A stretch of 64,000 nucleotides of DNA. Origin: Melolontha melolontha (lineage: Eukaryota > Arthropoda > Insecta > Coleoptera > Scarabaeidae). Location: positions 162,373,607 to 162,437,606 of the forward strand of contig OW285236.1 of the NCBI GenBank assembly GCA_935421215.2, given 5' to 3'. Under the pieces are notes generated by a model that had not been told where the DNA came from, ran no database searches, and saw only the letters and a list, made by a program, of their open reading frames with translations. Each line of letters opens with the position of its first letter. Positions within the stretch are counted from its first letter, which is position 1. Shown here in pieces: positions 1-10,186 of the stretch. A program made the translations under genes and the position numbers.

Positions 1-484
1 CTTGAGAAAATTTTGTTAAGTCGTCCTGAAGGGTTAAGATAAATTTATTTCCATTTTCACTTAAGGGTAATGGTCCGACGATATCAAGAAATATCTTATC
101 GAATGGTGATGAACTTTTCGTAGTAATTTCCATGGGTTTAATATGTTTTTTACGGATTAATTTGTTTCTTTGGCATGACTCGCATGTTTTAATAAATCGG
201 TTAATATCTCTTTTCATGTTGTGCCATTTATAATTTTACTTTATGCGTTTGTACGTTCTATGAAATCCAGAGTGACCTGCTGTTAGATTGCTATGATTTT
301 CTTCTAATATCTTTTGAATATCTGAAGCATCAGGTGTAATGAGCACATCATAGAATATTGAAATTTTAATATCTCTGTTACGAAAAAGATATATAATTAT
401 TGACCTAACTTTGTTAAAGTTCAACTTATCAAATTTGGAAAAATTTCTAGAGATTGAAATGGAAGTAGTTTTGTCTGAAATCAA
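1..484 (-). pseudogene. Gypsy integrase, N-terminal part, broken
   Basis: Reading 484 to 1 on the minus strand gives an integrase H2C2 zinc-binding domain: the HSGFHRT segment holds its histidine side and CESCQRNK its cysteine pair. Next comes the start of the DDE core, with FLDIVGPLP carrying the first aspartate. An in-frame TAA at 236-238 falls between the two halves of the zinc domain. The rest of the core, including the other acidic residues, lies outside the window. The protein would insert the element cDNA into host chromosomes; this copy cannot make a full enzyme without readthrough. Confidence 0.85.
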
Positions 485-551
485 TTGATTTTTTAACTTG
501 ATTAATAAGTTATATAATTCTTCATAATTTACTGAATCCCAATGATGTTCT

Positions 552-2073
552 TTATAAAAGATATAATAGATTTTGTTGTTGTTTTCGTTTAGTTAGAGTA
601 GAAATATCGTGAATATTATGTTGTTTTTGTTTAAGTATGTCGTGACGTTTGAATTTGTTTTCTAATTTTATCATTGAATTTTCTGTATGTTCTAAGTCTA
701 CGGATATAAAAATGTAGAGATTATCTTTTTTGTCTAGTATATTTCCGTTTACTTCAACTACATTATCGTTGGTGATTAATTTTGTACGAAGTTTTTCTAG
801 AAACTCAGAATAGGTTAATTCGGATTGTTGAATGTGTGTGATTTGTGACGAAGGGATAGGAGCGTCGAGCGATGGAGATTGTATGCGACTTAAAGCGTCA
901 GAATTTCTATATATTTTACCAGGTTTGTAACGAATCTCGTAGTCATATTCTTCAAGAGCTAATCGCCATCTAACTAACCGTGAACCAGGGTCTTTTGTAT
1001 TAAAAAGCCAAGTTAATGGTCTATGATCGGTGAGTATTACAAATTTTCGTCCATATGGGTATGGTCGGAAGTGTTTGATACTCCAAACTATAGCAAGAAG
1101 TTCTCTTTCAGAGGTGGAATAATTAGATTCTGCTCTATTAGGAGTTCGACTAGCATATGCTATAGGTAAATCGTTAGGGAGATCACCTTGTGACAATACG
1201 TTACCAATCGCAAAATTGCTTGCGTCTGTTGTTAAATAGAATATTTGAGAGAAATCCGGATATTGTAGAATAGGTTCAGAAGATAATAATTGTTTTATGC
1301 TTTCGAAATGTTTTTGTTGAATACTTGACCATTGAAAAGTTGCATCCTTTTTTAAGAGTTTTGTAAGAGGTTGTGTAAGTGAACTGAAATTTTCTATAAA
1401 TCGTCTATAATAACCAGTTAATCCCAAGAACGATTTTATTCTAGAAGGGTCAGTAGGTACAGGATAATTTGATACGGAATTGACTTTATTAGGGTCAGGT
1501 TTTACTCCATTTTCGGTAATAAGATGTCCTAAGTACATAACTTCTCGTCTGAGGAATTCGCATTTGTCAAGTTGTATCTTGAGGTTGAAATTTGATAGTC
1601 TTTGCAATACTTCCATTAATCGTTTATTATGGTTTTCTAGAGTATCTGCATGAATAACTATATCATCAAGATATACGAAACATCTATAATTCTTTATATC
1701 GGCTAAAACATTATCCATTAAGCGTTGAAATGTGGCAGGAGCGTTCCAAACCAAGCGGCATTCTTTTAAAGTGATAGTGCCCGGAAGGTGTAGAAAATGC
1801 AGTTTTAGAAGCATCGGGAGAGGATATGTTAATCTGATGAAATCCTGAGGTCAAATCTATTGTAGTAAAGTATTTAGAATGAACTAGTTGATCTAGAATG
1901 TCAGATATGTTTGGTAGTGGATAAGAATCACCTACAGTAATGTCATTACTCTTCCTGTAGTCAATAACTATACGCCACTTTTTATGACCAGATGCATCTA
2001 TTTTCTTAGGGACTACCCAGACAGGACTGTTCCATGGAGAAGTTGAAGGTTCAATAATATTTTGATCCAACAT
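552..2073 (-). pseudogene. Gypsy reverse transcriptase-RNase H, frameshifted
   Basis: Two overlapping frames together cover the RT and RNase H domains. The N-terminal frame (2073 to 1711) holds the RT palm start (NSPVWVVPKK, RIVIDYRKSN) and ends after RMPLGL. The second frame (1814 to 552) resumes with NAPATFQRLMDN and contains the catalytic FVYLDD box, the thumb segment FLGLTGYYRRFI, and RNase H blocks TTDAS, LTDHRPLTW and NSDALSR. The frames meet near 1750, so one small indel separates them. The YLDD aspartates are intact. Confidence 0.9.
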
Positions 2074-3130
2074 TTTGGATATTTGTCGGTCTACTTCGTC
2101 CTTGTGTACTTGTGGATACCTGTATGATTTTGTGTTGATTGGAGCGGAAGAAGTAGTAGGAATTTCGTGGACGACTGCGGAGGTAGAAGTGAATTTGTCG
2201 CCATCGATATAGAAAATGTGATTGAATTCATGACAAATTTTAATTAATGACTCCTTTTCTTCTTTGTTTAGGTGAGAGGTTCGGAGTAGATTTGATATTT
2301 TGTGAAGACGTTCGGAACCATAATTTTCATTGGAAAGCTTTGTTTGAAATACTTGCGTAATATTTTCGTTATTTTCTTGTGAAATAAGGTCAAGTTTAAT
2401 ATTTAGATTTAGTATATCGACAAATTTTTCAGTAGTATTTAGAATAGAGGTGATTGCATAATTATTTTGAACTTTTACTAAACTAGGACATAAATGTACA
2501 CCTTCTAGAATTTGAATATCAGGACAAATACCTTCTGTTATATCGTTATTAATAACTTTAATTTTTACAATGGTTTCGCAACGAGGTTTTAGAGTTACCT
2601 TTGTGAGATTGATGTCGTTGGATTCTGGAGAAGATTTGAGCTTGTATTTGATTGTGAGACGGTAGGCGATAAAGGAGTTTGAATGTGATAGAGTGGAATT
2701 AAATGTTCACTCAAGAGAAGATTGTTGTTTTTATAATTAATTAAACAATTAAATCGTGTAAGAAAGTCATTGCCTGTCAGACCGTCGAATGGAATTGGAA
2801 AATCGTCTTTTACGACGTGAAATATATGTTCGAGAGAATTTTGACCAACTTGAATTTGTAAATAGGTATAACATATAGTTTTAGTTGGTTAAATGACATC
2901 TGTATCGATTCCTTTCAGGGTTATTATTTGATTGTCGTAGCATTGTGTATTGCTTTTTAAACTTGATAATTTAATTAAAGAGATGTCGGCACCTGTGTCT
3001 AGGAGGAATTTTTTAGAGTTTGTTTGTAATTGTTTAATTGAAAGGGAAGCATAGGATGTGACACCAATATTTATTTTTGAAATGCGGCCTGTGTACTCTA
3101 AGTTGTCTTCGACCCAGCCGTCGTAGGTTG
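2074..3130 (-). pseudogene. Gypsy protease and linker region of pol
   Basis: On the minus strand at about 2983-3009 the translation contains LLDTGADIS, the DTG/A active-site signature of a retroviral-type aspartic protease. The stretch between it and RT is mostly open in shifted frames and reads into the RT start through PQVHKDEVDRQISK. Its position between gag (from 3238) and RT is as expected for Gypsy pol. Stops and shifts, for example near 2890, suggest that this copy is not translated as one product. Confidence 0.7.
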
Positions 3131-3237
3131 AAGACTTTGCGAATTTAAATTAGCATTGCTATTATTGCATTATTATTATTTCTAATGGAATTATTAATTT
3201 GCCTTTTTCTGCATTCTTCAATAACATGACCATTTTT

Positions 3238-4083
3238 TTACAGTATCTGCAGAAGGTTTTGATTGAAATTTGAATTGTTAGGATTAATGTTTGAATTTGG
3301 AGTTATTTGTCTTGATTGATTTGGTGGTTGAAAATGTCTAACGTTATATTCGTTTTGTTTGAACTTAAAATTTTGATTTTTATTAAATCTGCAATTAAAT
3401 AGTGCGTGTCCCGGTTTGTTGCAATTTGTGCAAAGTTTTGCTGAAGCGTTATTTATATTTTGATATTCGAAAATTTCCTGTTTTGATTTCATTTCTTGCT
3501 CTTCATTGAGCGCTAAGGAAATTGCTTTTTCAAGAGAATCTGGTTTTTGAGATTTTACTAAGATAGAAATATCTTTTTGTAGTCCAGTGGTGAATACATT
3601 TAAGGCTTCGTTTTTTAGGAGGTTGGTACATGCTTCACGAGCATCTTTAGATAATTTTAGATCAAGAGCATTTATGATTTTGATATAACAATTTTCTACT
3701 TTGTTTGCAAAGACAGACTCGTTAAGATTTTGTTTGCAAGATTTTAATCCCAATTGCCATTGACTCATTGTGCGTTTTTCCGAATATATATCGAGTAAAT
3801 GACTTTTTAAACTTTCCCAATCATCGAAAGATCGATTCCTAACTACAGCGCGAGCATTTTCCGTTAATTTAGTTTCGATAATAGCAAATAACACTTCTTT
3901 ATGCTCAGATTTAACTAATTTATGAGCAGTATCACAGTTATCAATGAATTCGTATAATTTTGTTTTAGCTCCATCGAATTTGATTAGCATTTTTTCTGCA
4001 AGTTCTAGCGAAATAGACATGGTTTCGATTTTGATTTTGTTATTTTCAGTTTTAAGAATTTCTAAATTAGGATATACAGACAT
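3238..4083 (-). CDS. Gypsy gag polyprotein with CCHC zinc knuckle
   Basis: This 281-residue ORF starts at an ATG 250 bp inside the LTR. The N-terminal two thirds are a helical capsid-like region (residues about 20-195, with segments such as FDDWESLKSHLLDIYSEKRT). A single zinc knuckle, CTNCNKPGHALFNC, lies near residues 218-231, followed by an Asn/Gln-rich tail. The knuckle would bind element RNA and the capsid would assemble particles. The frame has no stop, unlike the downstream pol. The family is recognised from position and knuckle rather than close similarity. Confidence 0.85.
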   Translation of the reverse strand: MSVYPNLEILKTENNKIKIETMSISLELAEKMLIKFDGAKTKLYEFIDNCDTAHKLVKSEHKEVLFAIIETKLTENARAVVRNRSFDDWESLKSHLLDIYSEKRTMSQWQLGLKSCKQNLNESVFANKVENCYIKIINALDLKLSKDAREACTNLLKNEALNVFTTGLQKDISILVKSQKPDSLEKAISLALNEEQEMKSKQEIFEYQNINNASAKLCTNCNKPGHALFNCRFNKNQNFKFKQNEYNVRHFQPPNQSRQITPNSNINPNNSNFNQNLLQIL

Positions 4084-4310
4084 AGATAGATTTAGATAGA
4101 TTTGTGTGTAGACTTACAGTGCAAATATTGTTGTTTCTATAGACATCGTTGTTGAACTAGGGCCTTTTTACGGAGACAGGAATTCCTAGCGTTGGTGATT
4201 CGTAGGGGTACTTCTTCTCCGGTACTTTTCGTAGAATATGGAATTCTTGAAGTTTTTGCGGAGAATATTTTAGATTCTTGTTTATAACTTGGATAAGTTT
4301 CTTGACGAAA

Positions 4311-4330
4311 ATCCCACTTCTGACACCACT
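4311..4330 (-). other. Likely primer-binding site of the Gypsy element
   Basis: Two bases inside the LTR boundary the minus strand reads AGTGGTGTCAGAAGTGGGAT. A TGG-initial block directly after the LTR CA end is where the tRNA primer for minus-strand synthesis pairs. The tRNA has not been assigned. Confidence 0.55.
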
Positions 4331-4332
4331 TT

Positions 4333-4687
4333 TGTAATGTACCACTATGTTTATTAAAAATCACTCTTCAACTTTTTACAATGTGTTTATGTGTTTTTAA
4401 GTGGTAACGTTACAGACAAGGTTATTTCTACGCAATAAATTTAAAGTTGTGGGAATATTGAATATTGAAAGGAAAGAATAACAAATACGTTAAATGGAAA
4501 ATGTATGTTTTCTATGTGTTCTAATGTATGATATCTATTTAGTAGATGCCGTCTGTACGATGTCTGCGTAAATAATAATACACCAAAAATTTGTGAAGAG
4601 AAATATAAAAATACAATTTATATTTATGAATAAGTATACACAAACTTATTGATTATTGTTCTGACTCATTTATTAGAGTTTGTTACA
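4333..4687 (-). repeat. 5' LTR of the Gypsy element (355 bp)
   Basis: The segment begins TGTAACAAAC and ends TACATTACA on the minus strand, so it has the TGT...ACA ends of an LTR. It lies directly outside the primer-binding region. The other LTR is not in the window, so the outer boundary at 4687 rests on these terminal bases. Confidence 0.65.
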
Positions 4688-5277
4688 CTACTATAATAAG
4701 TTTTTATTGGGCGTCTTTAACCTAAGTTTGAATTAATTTGTAATTTTTTAATTTCCAACCTTTTATATGTAAATCTAAACAGATAGCGAGATCGCAAATT
4801 GATTTCTATTGAAATATAATTTTAATTTAAAACTGTTAGTATGCAATATTTAATAATTAGCTATTAGTCTGACGATTTATTATTTATCATTTTGCTCAAC
4901 ATGCATTTCTTACCAAGCAAAATTGACATTAATCCGACATTAATTGATAGATATGAAAAATTAAGGGCTTTTGCATCATTGCACTTCCGGATTTGTACAT
5001 AAAACAAAATTGTGTAAATCATATTTATAAAGAGTAGTTACGTTGACAGTGCTTCTTTGTAAACCGTTCAGAAAATTTTACATGTGATCATATTTTACTT
5101 CTAACACAATAGTACATTATGATTGCACACAAATTTATTTAATTCGGTATTATTTGTAGACTATATACTTTTGTTTATTAAATAAAGTGCATCTGTTCTA
5201 CCAGGTAAACTTATTACGAGGAGAGATTTTTATATTATCTAGAGAGTTTTGACAACACTTTATTTAATCGAACATGT
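4688..5277. other. Intergenic, nothing recognised
   Basis: AT-rich sequence without an open frame of note, tandem array or terminal repeats that I can see. Confidence 0.5.
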
Positions 5278-5700
5278 GTGAAATTCAGTTAGAATATAGA
5301 AGTGTGACAAAATGGTTAATAGAAGAAGGAGATGCAACCAAAAATATTCATCAGAGGATGTCTAACACATATAAGAAAGATGCGCCATCATATTTCATAG
5401 TAAAATTTTAATTAAGCAATTTCGATGAGGTAGGAAGCAACTGGAGACGATCCAAATTGTGAAAGGTCTATCCCAGCAATAACTAATAAAAAACATTAAA
5501 AAGAACGGGGAACAGATCTTAGCAGATCGAACAAAAAAGGTGTCAATTATTGCTGTTGAAGTGGAGATGTCAAAAGCAACAATATTAAAAATTTTATATG
5601 ATGATTTAGGGAATCCATCGTGCTGACACAAAGTGCACAATGGATTCCCAGATTGCTTACTTTCCAACAAAAAATGTGTCAGCAACAAATATATAAGAAA
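5278..5700 (+). pseudogene. Decayed mariner transposase, N-terminal half
   Basis: Translated in all three plus frames with shifts, the region yields mariner N-terminal blocks in order: a helix-turn-helix segment (VTKWLIEEGDATKNIHQRM, then DAPSYFIVKF), a DDP-type linker near 5440, and the conserved WIPRLLTFQQKM block near 5640 before the catalytic core. No frame stays open beyond about 30 codons and the DD34D catalytic half is absent. This is an old fragment; the longer minus-strand ORF over it is antisense noise. Confidence 0.7.
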
Positions 5701-6420
5701 AGCTTAAGGATTTAAACCTTTTTTTGAATGTCCCATCAAGGATCCCCTGGAGAAGAGAGAATTACCTAACCGGATCTCCAAGTCAGACATCAAAGCAACT
5801 TCCTCTGTCCGATTTAGGCTACAGCCTCTAGCCTTATTCTTGTGACCTAATAGCTTAAAGAGAAAAATCTCCTCGATGCATGAATCCTTTTTAACAGTTG
5901 CGTGGCCTCTTTGCATATGACTGGTAAAGTCGGCCTCTCTGTCCTTGAAATTTCCAGTTAGTTTAACTGGTCAGATCTCCTCATCGCACATCAAATTCAC
6001 TCTTCCTCTACGGCGTTCATCCTCACAGCAATACATATTTGCTTAGGTAGGTACAGCTTCAGAAGTTCTTGCTTTATACTTTATCCATACTGTTCCCATA
6101 GGTGCCAATGGAAATAACTTATAAGGCTAAATACAAGGAGGTTTACCCTGGTGTTCCCAGTGGAACGTTGGTAATGCTATTTCCCATACTCACATACTAG
6201 TTGTGAGCCCCTGAGGGATTAACTTTATGTTCGTTATATTAGTATTATTGGGTTTCTCTTTTTTTAATATCTTTGTATTAATTCTGCCTATGTATCTTAT
6301 GCATGTATATATGTACTTACATATTCATTGTATTCACTATTAGTCTGTAAATGCATCTAGAATCTGTTGAACAAATAAATCATATTATTATTATTACATC
6401 TTTGACGAAATAAATTATCT
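5701..6420 (+). mobile_element. Possible LINE 3' untranslated end
   Basis: The stretch has no coding signal and ends with AACAAATAAATCATATTATTATTATTA (6369-6395). An AATAAA signal followed by a short ATT repeat is typical of the 3' ends of insect non-LTR retrotransposons. The body is unclassified, so the LINE label is an inference from the tail only. Confidence 0.35.
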
Positions 6421-6756
6421 AGTTGTTCAAAGATTGATTTATTACAGAACAGTTGAAATTAAATAAAAAATAATTTTAATTTACTAGAATCCTCACACAT
6501 AAAACTATTAATAATTACGATTACACAAATATATACGAATCCTCAAATATCAAAACCACAGATCAGATATAATAAAAATTTGTATTTTCCCATTAACGTA
6601 TTCTACTTAACTGTAATCCACAAGTAATAAGCACCGTACATTTATAACGACTTACTAGTAGAAGAGTGGGATCGAAGTTCTTAAGTACTCGTCACCTAAA
6701 AACAACGGCAGTTTAATTCGTTATAATCATTAGTGCGCTCATATTACTCGTGTATA

Positions 6757-7812
6757 ATGCTAACAAAAATATTTATTCTAAATGTTCTACCCATTATTTT
6801 CTGTTGTCATCTAAAAAATGTGGAAGTGCATAGTATATTAAGAGATGGATCACCTTTAAATATTACCGTAAATGGCTGCCTCGAAAGAAAATCGTTTTCA
6901 GATGGCGAGAGAACAAGAAATGTTATTGAAATAGATATAAATCATCAGGATATACCTATGTTAAGAAAAGACGAAGTCAGACATATGATACATCTAAAGA
7001 AACTCACAATAAGAAATTCAAATCTAAAGACTATTGCACCTGATGTATTTCGAAATGTAGACAAGGTAGAAACCCTTGATTTGATCTCCAATAAGATAGA
7101 ATTAGTGGCTGATGGAGTTTTTAATTATCAAGATTTTCAGTATGTGTCTTTATTTAATAATAACATAAAGGAAATGGATTTTCTAGCGTTTTCGTATATG
7201 AAAAATTTAAAATCATTAAATATATCCTATAACAAACTAAAGATTTTTAAAGGATACTGGTTTTATGCTTTACCTTCTTTAAGCACCATCGATTTCAATC
7301 ACAATGAAATTGAAATATTACCACGAAATGCCTTTGGAAATATAACTAACGTAACAAATATTAATCTAAGTTTTAATAATATTCATAATATAGAATCTAA
7401 TGCGTTTCAAGGATTAACATCATTAAAACTTTTAGACCTAAAATATAATTTACTTAAAACATTAAACGCGTACAGTTTTCCACAAAACTTCGCTATAAAC
7501 CTATTAAACATTAATTCTAATAGGCTTAATTCCATAAGCAAAATGTTTTTAGAGAAAGTTTTTATTCGTACAATTATCTACGATGGGAATCCCTGGAATT
7601 GTTTTTGTTATCGGGATCTGGGGATATTATTTGAACAAAAAGGAACTAGGGTAATGCTTTCACCAGAATGCAATGGTTTAAATGTGCCTGTGTGTTCTGT
7701 TGTATCAGCAACAAATTGTGAGGAAAACTATAGTGACAGTTTAACAAAGCATTATTATCAACAAATAGACAATCAAAGAAATTCTACATGCGTACGTCCT
7801 ATGGAATCATAA
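6757..7812 (+). CDS. Secreted leucine-rich-repeat protein
   Basis: Single-exon ORF of 351 residues, the only convincing host-type gene here. An in-frame GTG lies 8 codons upstream, but the ATG at 6757 puts a typical signal peptide first (residues 1 to about 25: MLTKIFILNVLPIIFCCHL). About eight 24-residue leucine-rich repeats run from roughly residue 78 to 275, with units such as VETLDLISNKIELVADGVF and LKSLNISYNKL. A C-terminal LRR cap follows (NPWNCFCYRDLG, with more cysteines to about 331). There is no transmembrane segment or anchor signal, so it is probably extracellular, in a binding or adhesion role as in other insect LRR proteins. The exact ortholog is not recognised. Confidence 0.85.
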   Translation: MLTKIFILNVLPIIFCCHLKNVEVHSILRDGSPLNITVNGCLERKSFSDGERTRNVIEIDINHQDIPMLRKDEVRHMIHLKKLTIRNSNLKTIAPDVFRNVDKVETLDLISNKIELVADGVFNYQDFQYVSLFNNNIKEMDFLAFSYMKNLKSLNISYNKLKIFKGYWFYALPSLSTIDFNHNEIEILPRNAFGNITNVTNINLSFNNIHNIESNAFQGLTSLKLLDLKYNLLKTLNAYSFPQNFAINLLNINSNRLNSISKMFLEKVFIRTIIYDGNPWNCFCYRDLGILFEQKGTRVMLSPECNGLNVPVCSVVSATNCEENYSDSLTKHYYQQIDNQRNSTCVRPMES

Positions 7813-7908
7813 TGAAGAAGAATCATATGCAGTGCAAGACAATATTTGCAATTAGTGTATGATTTTTTGACTTGCTTAACTGTGTAAGCTTATTGAAGTA
7901 ACTTAACC

Positions 7909-7914
7909 AATAAA
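7909..7914 (+). terminator. Polyadenylation signal of the LRR gene
   Basis: An AATAAA hexamer lies 97 bp after the stop codon of the LRR gene, a normal 3' UTR distance. No cleavage site can be fixed. Confidence 0.6.
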
Positions 7915-8083
7915 ATGAAATTTATATAGTCTATAATGTACCATGTGTATCAGTTTTAAAATTTTAAAATATATGTGTATCTAATTGATATAATTATTTC
8001 TTTTAAGTAGCTAAATGTACACGAAATTTAAATTACAAGTTAATTAAAAAATTGATTGTGGAAGCCGTTTACTTTTAATTATA

Positions 8084-8266
8084 TTGATAGATGAAAAACT
8101 ATTACTTTGTTTTTATCACTTTGTTATAACAAATAAGGGTACTGCACTTTACATTAAAAAGTCAAACTGAAATTGTTAGGTAATTTCGTTTGAAAGTGGC
8201 ATGTTTTTAATGCCAAAACTGCAGTAACCTTAACAAAGTAATAATTTTTTTGCCCATCAGTATGAG
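8084..8266. mobile_element. Possible small MITE
   Basis: Imperfect inverted ends (TATTACTTTGTT near 8103 against AACAAAGTAATA near 8235, with GATG/CATC outside) enclose about 180 noncoding bases. No clear target duplication is visible, so this could also be a chance hairpin. Confidence 0.3.
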
Positions 8267-8504
8267 TTAATTAACAACTTTTCCTAAATAATGCAATAAC
8301 AAATAACACCTAATACGTCTATAGTAATTTTCTACCGATTTTTAGTTTCTTATGTAATTTAAAAGCCTAGTATTTAATCGTATCTTGTAAAAATAAACTA
8401 AGAAACTAAGCAATACTTTAGCGATTAAAAAATCGTTTTGAAGAAAAATATAATCTAATTAATTATAATAAAACACGTTTATACGTTTGTTTCAAATACG
8501 TTTT

Positions 8505-8551
8505 AATAACACTACAATTGTTTCGCCAAACATTGGCTTCATCAGGTACTG
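8505..8551 (-). ncRNA. Hammerhead-like ribozyme motif (inverted PLE copy)
   Basis: Minus-strand version of the same motif. Helix I carries AGTAC in place of AGCAC, which still pairs with GTGTT through a wobble. All core bases are kept. Confidence 0.6.
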
Positions 8552-8640
8552 ATAGTCTGATTATACAATAAAACAACTTAATATATATAGTCTCACACTC
8601 ATGTATGTAACACATTAACAGTGGGGATGTATTGTGGATG

Positions 8641-9535
8641 TTAGAATTGTAGGAGGGGTGAAAAATTAAATTCAGTTTGTTCATTTAACGCTACGCCTAA
8701 TTTGTTGTATCTATTGATTTCTAAAGTCTCCAATAAATTAAGTTTTTTGCGTTTATCCTGTACATGTAAAATTTTATAATCTATATTAAATGTATGATTT
8801 AACTCTAAGCAGTAGTTTGCGAAAGTGGAGTCTGCTTTTTGGTTTCTATAACACTTTTCGTGTTCCCTTGTCCTCTGTTGGAAGGTACGCCCCGTCTGAC
8901 CCACATATACCTTATTGCACTCACAAGTCAACACATATACCCCCGATTTTGACCCTTTATCCGTTTTATCTTTGTCATTCCTAATATATTTTTGGACTGA
9001 GTTATTAGTTTAGTAAGAAATAAACCCATTGCTAACTTTTTTGATTAGTTTACCTTCTTTAATAGATGTATTTCCTATATATGTAATGGTGTTATACTGT
9101 TTTTTTTATATTAGACGGTATTTTAGGGTAGATTAGAGAGAGAGCAAGTTTTTTCTGTTTTTGTTCGAGAATTTTATTAACTAAATTTACTGTATATCCA
9201 TTATTGATTGCTATAGTGTATATTCTATTTAATTCAATGTCAAAATTGATTTTGTTCATAGGTACGTGAATTAGCCTATGTATCATAGATTCATATGCTG
9301 CTAATTTATGTGAAGTTGGGTGAAAAGAGCTCGCGTGTATTGTTGTGTCTGTATGTGTAGGTTTGTGGTATATTGCAAAATCCTGTCTACCTGTTTTGTT
9401 TGAAATGGTTAAATCGAGAAAATTAATAGATTTGTCTTTTTCTATTTCTGTAGTAAATTTTATATTAGGATGAATCGTGTTAATGTGTTCTTGGAACATT
9501 TTTATTTGCCTCTCTGTGCCCTTGAAACAAACCAA
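8641..9535 (-). pseudogene. PLE fragment: RT C-terminus and GIY-YIG endonuclease
   Basis: Minus-strand inverted partial copy. Frame one (9535 to 9092) starts directly after the RT catalytic box with VCFKGTERQIK and covers the RT thumb. Frame two (8934 to 8641) gives the GIY-YIG nuclease, with KVYVGQTGRTFQQRTREHE as its core, and ends FSPLLQF as the long copy does. A frameshift separates them near 9090. Truncation just past the YVDD motif means no RT activity is possible from this copy. Confidence 0.85.
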
Positions 9536-9990
9536 TAATGGATATACAGTAAATTTAGTTAATAAAATTCTCGAACAAAAACAGAAAAAACTTGCTCTCT
9601 CTCTAATCTACCCTAAAATACCGTCTAATATAAAAAAAAAACAGTATAACACCATTACATATATAGGAAATACATCTATTAAAACAGGTAAACTAATAAA
9701 AAAAGTTAGCAATGGGTTTATTTCTTACAAAACTAATAACTCAGTCCAAAAATATATTAGGAATGACAAAGATAAAACGGATAAAGGGTCCAAAAAAAAA
9801 ATATGTGTTGACTTGTGAGTGCAATAAGGTATATGTGGGTCAGACGGGGCGTACCTTCCAACAGAGGACAAGGGAACACGAAAAATGTTATAGAAACCAA
9901 AAAACAGGCTCCAGTTTCGCAAACCACTGCTTAGAGTTAAATCATACATTTAATATAGATTATAAAATTTTACATGTACAGGATAAAAGC
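9536..9990 (+). pseudogene. PLE fragment, second truncated copy
   Basis: Forward partial copy that begins abruptly in the RT-to-endonuclease linker (NNGYTVNLVNKILEQKQKK) and runs through the GIY-YIG core. A frame change occurs near 9790, where the linker has lost the SGVYV-type segment in a run of A residues. Relative to the long copy it also lacks about 125 bp of C-terminal coding sequence near 9989, after HVQDK. It forms a near head-to-head inverted repeat with 8463-9534. Confidence 0.8.
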
Positions 9991-10186
9991 AATGTGTTAC
10001 ATACATGAGTGTGAGACTATATATATTAAGTTGTTTTATTGTATAATCAGACTATCAGCACCTGATGAAGCCAATGTTTGGCGAAACAATTGTAGTGTTA
10101 TTAAAACGTATTTGAAACAAACGTATAAAGGTGTTTTATTATAATTTATAATGGAGTTTCAACATGTATCTGCCAAGTCAATTAAT
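9990..10186 (+). repeat. PLE pseudo-LTR-like repeat, upstream copy
   Basis: Almost identical to 12586-12779. It includes the 3' UTR, the hammerhead-like motif, and the first codons of the next ORF (ATG at 10151). Repetition of this segment on both sides of the long ORF is the tandem pseudo-LTR layout of PLEs. Confidence 0.8.
10056..10100 (+). ncRNA. Hammerhead-like ribozyme motif (PLE, upstream repeat)
   Basis: Core parts occur in type I order: CTGATGA (10062-10068), a 5-bp helix II (GCCAA/TTGGC, loop TGT), GAAA, then ACAATTGT and a GTA cleavage triplet. Helix I is AGCAC with GTGTT. Hammerheads are known in PLE pseudo-LTRs. One extra A sits between the core and helix II, and helix III is a self-complementary palindrome, so cleavage may need a dimer. 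Activity is not shown. Confidence 0.6.

Larger units (their letters stand above)
1..4687 (-). mobile_element. Gypsy-type LTR retrotransposon, 3' end outside window
   Basis: On the minus strand the order is LTR (4333-4687), primer-binding region, gag (3238-4083), protease, reverse transcriptase, RNase H and integrase, which is cut by the window start. Protease-RT-RNaseH-integrase is the Ty3/Gypsy order. Decay is moderate: RT has a frameshift near 1750, the integrase zinc domain has an in-frame stop at 236-238, and the frame is broken between 485 and 551. The second LTR must lie beyond position 1, so insertion age and target duplication cannot be judged. Confidence 0.9.

Noticed and set aside
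5395..5688. 97-residue minus-strand ORF
   Set aside because: Antisense of a mariner fossil readable on plus.
6733..6756. Upstream GTG start for the LRR gene
   Set aside because: Non-ATG start is unlikely in an animal gene, and it would put polar residues before the signal peptide.
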